Origin: F1-120-MAGs023 sp038228615 | GTDB lineage: Bacteria > Actinomycetota > Acidimicrobiia > IMCC26256 > PALSA-610 | Assembly: GCA_038228615.1 (NCBI GenBank) | Contig: JBBRPC010000048.1 | Coordinates: 1 to 19,777, forward strand | DNA length: 19,777 bases | Direction of reading: 5' to 3' | Shown here: piece by piece, positions 13,987-19,777 of the stretch | Numbering within the stretch: position 1 is the stretch's first letter | Layout of the letters: every line of letters starts with the position of its first letter | Position numbers and translations under genes: made by a program | Notes under the pieces: generated by a model | Databases searched by the model: none | What the model was told of the DNA's origin: nothing | Seen by the model: only the letters and a program-made list of their open reading frames with translations

Positions 13987-14592
13987 CTATGTCGTGGGGC
14001 TCGCCAAACTGAATGTCGATCCCAAGGTGATGCTGATCGACTTGAGTCCCTTTGCCGATACGCACTTTTTCGTAATGGTGGCGACACTGTCTTTGACGAC
14101 CGAGTGACTGGTTGCAACGTTGCCGCTGAACGAACCACCTGTCGATGAACCGCCAGCATCGATTGTGATTGGCGGACCGTTGTCTTGGGCCCCCGATGTG
14201 AACGTGATGACACTCGGGTTCAGTTTCGTTGTGTGCGGACGCGCCACCCAATTGAGGTTGCCAGCGAGCGCGCTCGTGGGCGTGTCGAGCAACGAGAAAC
14301 AGTTGAAACTCGGTACCGACCGCACCGAGCCAGATTTGCCCATCTTGACGTTTGCACCGTCGCCGGTCCCGGTGCAGTTCTTGAGTGTCGCCTTGAACGT
14401 GATGTCGGTGGGGACTGCGGTACCGGCGCTGAGCGGGGGATTGAACTTCAAGCTTGCAACGACGTCGCAGCTCACCGAGCCAGTCCCGTCGATTGGCGGT
14501 GGCGGCGTCGCACCTGCGGAGCTCACGAAGGCGAAGCTGGCGGCGAACGCTGCTGCCACCATGACTGTCAGTGGGCGCTTGAGTGATCTCAC
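13987..14592 (-). CDS. Secreted protein of unknown function, four cysteines
   Basis: Starting at GTG 14592, the protein has 201 residues. It begins MRSLKRPLTV, has a hydrophobic Ala/Phe core and a likely cleavage site after SAGA (residue 28), followed by a proline run. The mature part is rich in Gly, Ser and Thr with alternating polar and hydrophobic residues, suggesting a beta-sandwich. It has four cysteines (C42, C73, C98, C177), perhaps two disulfides. I recognise no catalytic motif. The start is fixed by GGGAG at 14599-14603 (minus strand); a longer frame to 14652 or beyond would put the signal peptide inside the protein. It is divergent from the ABC importer across 170 bases. It is probably an extracellular or surface protein. 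Confidence 0.7.
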   Translation of the reverse strand: MRSLKRPLTVMVAAAFAASFAFVSSAGATPPPPIDGTGSVSCDVVASLKFNPPLSAGTAVPTDITFKATLKNCTGTGDGANVKMGKSGSVRSVPSFNCFSLLDTPTSALAGNLNWVARPHTTKLNPSVITFTSGAQDNGPPITIDAGGSSTGGSFSGNVATSHSVVKDSVATITKKCVSAKGLKSISITLGSTFSLASPTT

Positions 14593-14598
14593 AGATGG

Positions 14599-14603
14599 CT
14601 CCC
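14599..14603 (-). promoter_or_regulatory. Ribosome binding site deciding the secreted-protein start
   Basis: GGGAG on the minus strand, six bases before the GTG at 14592. It selects the start that leaves a proper signal peptide. Confidence 0.55.
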
Positions 14604-14696
14604 TGCGTCGCCAGGACATTTTCCTGGGCGAATGTGCCAAGCGTAACCACATGATCGACTTCTGTCGAGGGATGAGCCAAATCTGAATGAAACAAC

Positions 14697-14725
14697 TTGC
14701 AAAGTAAAACCATTAAAACTATATT
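14697..14725 (+). promoter_or_regulatory. Sigma-70-type promoter of the ABC importer operon
   Basis: TTGCAA (14697-14702), 17 bases, then TATATT (14720-14725) gives four and five matches to the -35 and -10 consensus. The surrounding 14691-14755 stretch is strikingly AT-rich for this window. The predicted transcript starts near 14732, leaving about 30 bases before the GTG at 14763. Confidence 0.6.
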
Positions 14726-14749
14726 GTCAATCGAAATAGTTGACTATAG
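14719..14749. promoter_or_regulatory. Inverted repeat overlapping the -10 box and transcription start of the ABC operon
   Basis: CTATATTGTCAA (14719-14730) and TTGACTATAG (14740-14749) are mirror images apart from two extra T in the left arm, separated by nine bases. The repeat covers the -10 box and the likely transcription start, where a repressor would bind. The regulator is not identifiable. Confidence 0.45.
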
Positions 14750-14762
14750 AAAGAGTCTGTTC

Positions 14763-15809
14763 GTGAAGAAGCTCGGTTGGATTGCAGGAGTGTTGGTGTT
14801 CGCGGTGGCGGTCGGCGCCTGCGGAAGTGATGCGAAGACGACGGGTAGTTCGGCTCCTGCCGGTGCCAAAACGACGCTCAACTTGGGGTACTTCCCGAAC
14901 GTGACGCACGCCCCGGCGGTATATGGGGTGGAAAATGGCGACTTTGCCAAGACGCTGGGATCGAACGTGACGCTCAAGACGTCCACGTATACGGCTGGCC
15001 CCGCCGCGGTCGAGGCGCTCTTCAGCGGTGCGATTGATGCCGCCTTCGTTGGGCCTGGTCCAGCCAGCAGCGCGTATACGAAATCAAACGGCGCAGCTGC
15101 GCTACTCGTTGCGGGAGTTGCATCTGGTGGCGCGTTCCTTGTCGTACAGCCAGGAATTACGGCGCCAGCTGATCTCAAGGGGAAGAAAATTGCCGATCCA
15201 CAACTGAATGGCACCCAAGACATTGCGTTGCGCTGGTACCTGAAGCAACAGGGTTTCAAGACCGATATCAATGGCGGCGGCGATGTGCACGTCGTGCCGC
15301 AGGACAATGCGCAAACGCTGGACGCGTTCAAGTCGAAGGACATCGATGGAGCCTGGGTACCTGAGCCATGGGCAACCCGGCTCGTGAGCGCTGGTGGCAA
15401 AGTGCTTGTCGACGAGCGTGATCTATGGCCGAACAAGCAATTTGTGACGACAGTGCTGATCGTAAGTACGAAATTCCTGAATGCTCATCGAGACGTTGTG
15501 AAGGCGCTCATCTTGGCAACTAGCAACGCGATCGACGCGATCAACGCGAATCCGACAGCGGCGGCCTCGGTGGTTTCGAAGGGAATCGAAAAGATCACGA
15601 CGAAGCCGATCAAAGTCGACTTGGTGACCGCTTCGTTCAAGAGCATTACCTTCACGCTCGACCCGCTTGCGACCACGCTGTTGACCGTTGCCGATCATGC
15701 CTCGCAGATCGGGCTTGCGAAGAAGGCTGACCTGTCTGGCCTCTTTGACCTGTCGCTTGTGAACGAGCTGTTGGCAAGTAAGGGCAAGGCTTCGGTGAGT
15801 TCGAAGTGA
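14763..15809 (+). CDS. ABC importer substrate-binding lipoprotein, sulfonate/nitrate/taurine (SsuA-like) family
   Basis: From GTG 14763 the protein has 348 residues. Its N-terminus has Lys-Lys, a hydrophobic core and the lipobox VGAC, making C20 the lipidated residue. LNLGYFPNVTHAPAVYG begins the mature domain; GPAAVEALFSGAIDAAFVGPGPA and DIDGAWVPEPWATRL are typical of SsuA/NMT1-like binding proteins of actinobacteria, where KGKKIADPQLNGTQDIALR lines the cleft. The natural ligand could be an aliphatic sulfonate, taurine, nitrate or another small anion; no sulfonate monooxygenase gene is nearby to decide. The start is chosen for AGAAAGAG seven bases upstream and for the lipobox position; the earlier TTG at 14697 is within the promoter. 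Its stop overlaps the ATPase start. Confidence 0.88.
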   Translation: MKKLGWIAGVLVFAVAVGACGSDAKTTGSSAPAGAKTTLNLGYFPNVTHAPAVYGVENGDFAKTLGSNVTLKTSTYTAGPAAVEALFSGAIDAAFVGPGPASSAYTKSNGAAALLVAGVASGGAFLVVQPGITAPADLKGKKIADPQLNGTQDIALRWYLKQQGFKTDINGGGDVHVVPQDNAQTLDAFKSKDIDGAWVPEPWATRLVSAGGKVLVDERDLWPNKQFVTTVLIVSTKFLNAHRDVVKALILATSNAIDAINANPTAAASVVSKGIEKITTKPIKVDLVTASFKSITFTLDPLATTLLTVADHASQIGLAKKADLSGLFDLSLVNELLASKGKASVSSK

Positions 15810-16618
15810 ATGGTCTGTCGTTGGTCGCAAACTCCGAGCCAGAGTCGTCGAACTCGACGCCGCATTTGGCACCAGCGGACATTGCTGTGCGAGTCGCCGA
15901 CGTCTCCAAGGCGTTTGGCGACTCGCGCGACGCAGTACTCGCTCTGGATCGGGTGGATCTCAGCGTCGAGCGTGGCGAATTCGTTTGTTTGCTTGGCGCA
16001 TCGGGGTGCGGCAAATCCACCCTGCTGAATCTCGTTGCCGGTCTCGACAAGCCCGGTCTTGGAACGGTCGATGTGCTTGGTCGAACGGGTCTGATGTTTC
16101 AAGAAGCAGCGCTGTTCCCATGGCTCACCGTTCGCGCGAATGTCGAGCTCGCGCTGCGTCTTGGCGGAGTCGCGAAGAGCGAACGCAAAGAGCGCGTCTT
16201 GCAGTTGCTCGATCTCGTGCACCTTGGATCGTTTGCTACAAAACGACCGCACGAGCTCTCTGGCGGTATGCGTCAGCGCGTCGCGCTGGCGAGGGCCCTC
16301 GCGCAGGACGCGGATGTGTTGTTGATGGACGAACCATTTGGCGCGCTCGACGCGATGACGCGCGATTTGCTCCATGACGAACTCGAGCGTCTTTGGCAAC
16401 AGCGGAACTTCACCGTTGTCTTTGTGACACACAACGTTCGTGAAGCAGTGCGCCTCGGCGACCGCGTCGTCCTGCTCACAAGTCGTCCGGGTCGCGTCTG
16501 CGAGACATTTCCTGTCGCGATTGAACGACCGCGCCGGATTGACTCAACCGAGGTTGCGACCCTGGCGGCAACGATCACGGATCGACTACGACAGGAGGTT
16601 GCTCGCCATGCCAGCTAA
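15806..16618 (+). CDS. ABC importer ATP-binding protein, SsuB/TauB-like
   Basis: The 270-residue ATPase has Walker A GASGCGKST (64-72), Q-loop Q99 in MFQEAALFPW, the signature LSGGMRQ (151-157), Walker B LLMDEP (172-177), D-loop GALD and switch H209 in VFVTHN. MFQ-ALFPWLTV and PFGALDAMTR are typical of the nitrate/sulfonate/taurine importer ATPases. An N-terminal extension of about 25 residues precedes the domain. The GTG start at 15806 overlaps the TGA of the binding protein (GTGA), so translation is coupled. It powers the permease encoded next and acts on the cytoplasmic face of the membrane. Confidence 0.93.
   Translation: MNGLSLVANSEPESSNSTPHLAPADIAVRVADVSKAFGDSRDAVLALDRVDLSVERGEFVCLLGASGCGKSTLLNLVAGLDKPGLGTVDVLGRTGLMFQEAALFPWLTVRANVELALRLGGVAKSERKERVLQLLDLVHLGSFATKRPHELSGGMRQRVALARALAQDADVLLMDEPFGALDAMTRDLLHDELERLWQQRNFTVVFVTHNVREAVRLGDRVVLLTSRPGRVCETFPVAIERPRRIDSTEVATLAATITDRLRQEVARHAS
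16593..16598 (+). promoter_or_regulatory. Ribosome binding site deciding the permease start
   Basis: A perfect AGGAGG nine bases before the ATG at 16608, lying inside the end of the ATPase gene. It rules out the long in-frame extension to 16440, which would overlap the ATPase gene by 179 bases. Confidence 0.75.
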
Positions 16619-17471
16619 CCCGTCGGCAACCCTCGAGCAGGAACTCGCCGGCCTGGATGCGCTCAATCTCGCGTTGCCGAGCCGCAAAGGTGGACTCCGA
16701 CGCCGCTGGGCGACGCTCTGGCCGCCATGCGCAGCGGTCTCGATCGTGATCCTGTTGTGGCAAACAGTCGTGTGGAGTGGATGGAAGCCCGAGTACATCT
16801 TGCCGTCGCCGTTCACTGTTGGCAGCGCGTTCATGCATGATTTCGCAACGATCGTGAGCGCGTCCGGCAACACGCTGCGACGCGGCGTTGAGGGCTTCTT
16901 GTTCTCTGTAGTTGTCGGGACAGCAGTCGGTCTTGCCGCGGCGCGGTTCAAAATGGTGCGCGCCGCTATTGGATCGCTGATGAGCGGATTGCAAACAATG
17001 CCATCTGTCGCGTGGACGCCGATTGCAATCGTGTTGTTCAAGCAGAGTGAAGGAGCAATCTTTTTTGTCGTCGTCCTTGGCGCCGCACCGTCGGTTGCCA
17101 ACGGCCTGTTGCAAGGCATCGATCACATTCCGCCGATTCTGTTGCGCGCCGGTCGCGTCCTTGGCGCTCGAGGGGTGAATTCGCTACGCCACGTTGTTGT
17201 TCCTGCCGCTTTGCCGACGTTTGTGTCTGGTCTGAAGCAAGCCTGGGCGTTTGCGTGGCGCGCGTTGATGGGCGCCGAACTGTTGATTACGGTGATCGGA
17301 GCAAGAACGCTCGGTCAGCAATTGGATGTGAACCGCAGCCTTCCCGACTATCCAGCGATGTACGCCGACATGGTCGCGGTGCTCATCATCGGAATCGTCA
17401 TCGATGTGCTCGTCTTCGGTCGCATCGAACGTTCACTGCGCCGACGCTGCGGATTGGTCGATGCCGGTTGA
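16608..17471 (+). CDS. ABC importer permease, SsuC/TauC-like
   Basis: The 287-residue membrane protein has about six hydrophobic segments (near 37-57, 94-113, 131-147, 150-168, 207-232 and 253-272). The cytoplasmic EAA-type coupling loop is at about 178-210: LLRAGRVLGARG, then LRHVVVPAALPTFVSGLK, which docks on the ATPase. YILPSPFTVG and LQTMPSVAWTPIAI are characteristic of nitrate/sulfonate/taurine permeases. It overlaps the ATPase gene by 11 bases and has its own strong ribosome site. With the two preceding genes it makes a complete importer, assuming a permease homodimer. It converges with the GGDEF-EAL gene across 30 bases without a clear terminator. Confidence 0.92.
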   Translation: MPANPSATLEQELAGLDALNLALPSRKGGLRRRWATLWPPCAAVSIVILLWQTVVWSGWKPEYILPSPFTVGSAFMHDFATIVSASGNTLRRGVEGFLFSVVVGTAVGLAAARFKMVRAAIGSLMSGLQTMPSVAWTPIAIVLFKQSEGAIFFVVVLGAAPSVANGLLQGIDHIPPILLRAGRVLGARGVNSLRHVVVPAALPTFVSGLKQAWAFAWRALMGAELLITVIGARTLGQQLDVNRSLPDYPAMYADMVAVLIIGIVIDVLVFGRIERSLRRRCGLVDAG

Positions 17472-17501
17472 GTTTGTCGGCCGCACGACATCTCTCGCGA
17501 T

Positions 17502-19304
17502 TCAGGTGATTCGACCCGTGACGGCTTCCGACGGATGCTCGTCGAGGGCCCTCGCGAGGAACGTTGTCATGGCATCCTCAGGCAGCGGACGGGCGAAGAG
17601 GTAGCCCTGGCCGAGGTCGCATCCGGCGGCGCGCAGTTCGTGGAGTTGATTTCCATGTTCGATGCCTTCTGCGATGACGCGCATGTTGAGGTTATGTCCG
17701 AGACCAATGATCGACCGGACGACGACGATCGCTTGAGCATGCCCGTCGCCGCACAGTTGTCGCACGAAGCTCTGGTCGATCTTGAGATAGTCAACAGGAA
17801 AGCTGCACAGATACGACAGCGAGGAATATCCGGTCCCGAAGTCGTCGACTGCGATCTCGATCCCGAGTTGTTTCAGCGCGACGAGTTGATTCTGAATGAT
17901 CGCAGTGTCTGAGAGGAGGGTCCCTTCGGTGATTTCGATCGTCAATCGATGCCCTGGGAGACCAGTGTCGGCGAGTGCCTGTGCCACATCGGCGACGAAC
18001 GTCGGTTCTTGAAGTTGCACTGCTGCGACGTTGACGCCGACACAAACGTCGCTGTGCGCTGGAAACTCGACCTGCCACGCAGCGGTTTGGCGACATGCTT
18101 CGCGAAGTACAAGAAGGCCGATCGCAGAAATCAGGCCGGTGTCCTCGGCGATCGGTATGAACACCTCGGGACCCACCGTGCCGCGAGTCGGATGATTCCA
18201 CCGAACGAGCGCCTCCATCGAATCAATTCGATCCGTGGCCATGTTGACCAATGGCTGGTAGTACACCTCGAATTCACCAAGGTCGAGCGCTCTGCGCAGG
18301 TCTTCGTGAATTTCATGTCGCGTCGTAATTTCCGACTGCATGGCGTCTTCGAAGATTGCGAATTGATCTCTTCCCCGCGCCTTCGCCGCATACATCGCGA
18401 TGTCTGCTCGAATGAGAATTTCTTCGGCGTCGAGCGCGTCGGCGCCATTGTCTGCGATTCCGATCGATGCTCGAATATGGAGCTCGCGGCCGTCGATCGA
18501 AAACGGAACTCGCAAGGCTTCAAGCGTGCGGCGAGCGAGGCTGATGGCTTCGCCCGGGGTCGATTCTTCGAGGAGTATCGCGAATTCGTCTCCGCCGAGG
18601 CGGGCTGGTGTGTCGCCATCACGCACGTTGAATTCCAAACGCCGGGCGACCTCAACGAGGAGTTGGTCACCAGCGTCGTGTCCGAGTGAGTCGTTGATCA
18701 GTTTGAAGCCGTCGAGATCGCAGAACAGCACTGACGTTGTCGCTCCTGATCGTCGCGATCGAGCCAGGGCATGATCGAGACGGTCTCGCAGCAGCGCGCG
18801 ATTGGCGAGCCCTGTGAGTTCATCGTGGAAGGCCTTGTGGACAAGATCACTCATCAGCCGATAGCGGTCCGTGACGTCGCGACCGTTGACGACAATGCCG
18901 TTTACATGTGGGTCGGAGAGCAGATTTGTATAGGTCGCTTCGATCTGCACCCATACTTGGTCACTATTGCGGGCGCGGTATAGCAACCGAAACGTTCGTC
19001 CCGGACAGTCGAGCATTGTCGCGCTCTCCGCGGAAACGAGGCCGAGATCATCCGGGTGGATCAGGTCTGCGATCGTCGTTCCGAGCAGCGACTCGTGGGT
19101 GTAGCCGAGGACGTGCTGAGCGGATGGGCTCGCGTAGGTGATGATTCCTGTGGCGTCGGTGGTCAGGATCAGGTCTGTCGCGCTCGTCACGAGCGAGCGG
19201 AACCGCTCGGTAGCGTCCTTTTTTGCGGCACGACCGAAAAACAGTCCGGCGGCCATTGCCGCAGCGATAGCTAGGACGCCGACTGGGATTGCCTCAGAGT
19301 GCAC
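17502..19304 (-). CDS. Membrane-anchored PAS-GGDEF-EAL cyclic-di-GMP protein
   Basis: The 600-residue protein has one N-terminal membrane helix (about 6-24), a PAS sensor (about 33-148, TDLILTTDATGIITYASPSA through the GRDVTDR exit), then GGDEF and EAL domains. The cyclase site is RLGGDEF with G237-F241 intact. The inhibitory I-site RxxD is present as R228-DG-D231, five residues before GGDEF. The EAL domain keeps E364, N425, E457, D487/D488 in DDFGTGYSSL, K508 and E546, so phosphodiesterase activity is also expected. It could both make and destroy cyclic-di-GMP, with the PAS domain choosing. The start is GTG 19304; no good ribosome site or leaderless box is seen, so the start is uncertain by a few codons. 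The membrane helix favours keeping it. Confidence 0.93.
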   Translation of the reverse strand: MHSEAIPVGVLAIAAAMAAGLFFGRAAKKDATERFRSLVTSATDLILTTDATGIITYASPSAQHVLGYTHESLLGTTIADLIHPDDLGLVSAESATMLDCPGRTFRLLYRARNSDQVWVQIEATYTNLLSDPHVNGIVVNGRDVTDRYRLMSDLVHKAFHDELTGLANRALLRDRLDHALARSRRSGATTSVLFCDLDGFKLINDSLGHDAGDQLLVEVARRLEFNVRDGDTPARLGGDEFAILLEESTPGEAISLARRTLEALRVPFSIDGRELHIRASIGIADNGADALDAEEILIRADIAMYAAKARGRDQFAIFEDAMQSEITTRHEIHEDLRRALDLGEFEVYYQPLVNMATDRIDSMEALVRWNHPTRGTVGPEVFIPIAEDTGLISAIGLLVLREACRQTAAWQVEFPAHSDVCVGVNVAAVQLQEPTFVADVAQALADTGLPGHRLTIEITEGTLLSDTAIIQNQLVALKQLGIEIAVDDFGTGYSSLSYLCSFPVDYLKIDQSFVRQLCGDGHAQAIVVVRSIIGLGHNLNMRVIAEGIEHGNQLHELRAAGCDLGQGYLFARPLPEDAMTTFLARALDEHPSEAVTGRIT

Positions 19305-19354
19305 TCAGACCTATCGCACCAAGTCGATACGACCTTGAGATCGAATCACATTGT

Positions 19355-19777
19355 CTATTTGCCGACGCAGCTATTGAGCCCCAGTCTTTGCGCCGCCTCG
19401 GTTGTTTTGACAGCGGCGTCGTTGAAACTCTGGATGTCATCGTTGTTGAGATCGTTCAGCGCACCGTCGAGCAAATCCACGATCGCTTGTGCGTCGGCGG
19501 TGTCCTGATCGGGTAACCCAACCGCTCTGAGTGCTGCCAATTCTCGGTTGCCGATCTGCAGCATCGTTGGGACATCTCCGCGCAGCGTTGCATTGGTCAA
19601 ATCGGGGAGGTACGTCTCACAAACTGCATTGGCTTTGCGCACATAGTCGGCTTTGGTGAGCGTGTGTGATCCCGCGACGGTCGATGTGGTCGAGTGATCG
19701 CTCGATGAACTTCGGGATGCGATGAAACTCACAATTGCAATGATGACTGCGACGGTGACGCCCCCGATGATCAGCAG
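19355..19777 (-). CDS. Membrane-anchored extracellular protein of unknown function, 5' end missing
   Basis: The frame stays open to the right edge, showing the last 140 residues. The first visible 20 are a membrane helix (LLIIGGVTVAVIIAIVSFIA), followed by a Ser-rich linker and then LTKADYVRKANAVCETYL, a motif seen in many uncharacterised actinobacterial surface proteins. The rest is mostly helical (predicted from the Ala/Leu/Asp pattern) and ends NSCVGK; the two cysteines may form a disulfide that closes a helical bundle. A GTG at 19732 in the same frame would remove the membrane helix, so the true start is beyond the window. It lies 50 bases upstream of the GGDEF-EAL gene on the same strand, possibly one operon. 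Confidence 0.7.
   Translation of the reverse strand: MLIIGGVTVAVIIAIVSFIASRSSSSDHSTTSTVAGSHTLTKADYVRKANAVCETYLPDLTNATLRGDVPTMLQIGNRELAALRAVGLPDQDTADAQAIVDLLDGALNDLNNDDIQSFNDAAVKTTEAAQRLGLNSCVGK

Noticed and set aside
13931..14713. 260-codon minus-strand frame overlapping the secreted protein
   Set aside because: Another frame over the same DNA gives a signal peptide, a ribosome site and a sensible secreted protein; this one is Arg/His/Gln-rich with no motif.
15695..16432. 245-codon minus-strand frame over the ABC ATPase
   Set aside because: Antisense to intact Walker A, signature and Walker B motifs; no domain of its own.
16440..16607. 56-residue N-terminal extension of the permease
   Set aside because: It would overlap the ATPase gene by 179 bases; the ATG at 16608 has a perfect AGGAGG and gives the usual family length.
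17949..18689. 246-codon plus-strand frame over the GGDEF-EAL gene
   Set aside because: Antisense to both intact catalytic domains, no recognisable family.

Overview
The window is a gene-dense stretch of chromosome, GC-rich by eye, most likely from an actinomycete-type bacterium (Actinomycetota). I would guess the Acidimicrobiia side of the phylum, but the sequence does not prove this. Support for an actinobacterium: MenB and the MaoC-type hydratase look closely like the Mycobacterium tuberculosis MenB and Rv0130 proteins as I remember them; there is a TIGR03086-type (mycothiol S-transferase superfamily) protein; RecQ carries a C-terminal phosphoribosyltransferase-like domain; and several start codons sit exactly where a transcript should begin, the leaderless arrangement common in this phylum. 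I see no tRNA, rRNA, CRISPR array, insertion sequence or phage gene. No gap between genes is longer than about 220 bases.

Layout, left to right. (1) 1-928, minus: the start of a secreted beta-helix protein, cut by the window edge. (2) 1145-3607, plus: an aminoglycoside-phosphotransferase-fold kinase and a TetA-like MFS exporter. (3) 3597-4802, minus: a cytochrome P450, divergent from a TIGR03086 protein (4945-5514). (4) 5550-8917, plus: a run of DUF2277 protein, AlkB-type dioxygenase, small cysteine-rich protein and RecQ-phosphoribosyltransferase fusion, with a nucleic-acid-repair flavour. (5) 8932-11151, minus: an SDR oxidoreductase followed by an SCP2-like/PhyH fused dioxygenase, probably lipid or steroid chemistry. 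(6) 11261-12484, plus: a secreted SGNH hydrolase, with a possible 21-codon ORF after it. (7) 12517-13416, minus: MenB of menaquinone synthesis, divergent from a MaoC/HtdZ-like hydratase (13474-13947). (8) 13987-14592, minus: a secreted protein of unknown function. (9) 14763-17471, plus: a complete three-gene ABC importer of the sulfonate/nitrate/taurine type with translational coupling, behind an AT-rich promoter containing an inverted repeat. (10) 17502-19304, minus: a membrane-anchored PAS-GGDEF-EAL cyclic-di-GMP protein with both catalytic domains apparently intact. (11) 19355 to the right edge, minus: a membrane-anchored extracellular protein of unknown function, incomplete at its 5' end.

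Most of the window is ordinary housekeeping and catabolic content. The points most worth a second look are: five genes with a TANNNT -10 box exactly six bases before the start codon; the unusual domain order and PRTase tail of RecQ, with a 22-bp perfect palindrome just upstream of its promoter; the SCP2-PhyH fusion; the inverted repeat at the ABC promoter; the phased GGTAA repeats in the first divergent promoter; and the small ORF with the best Shine-Dalgarno match in the window.
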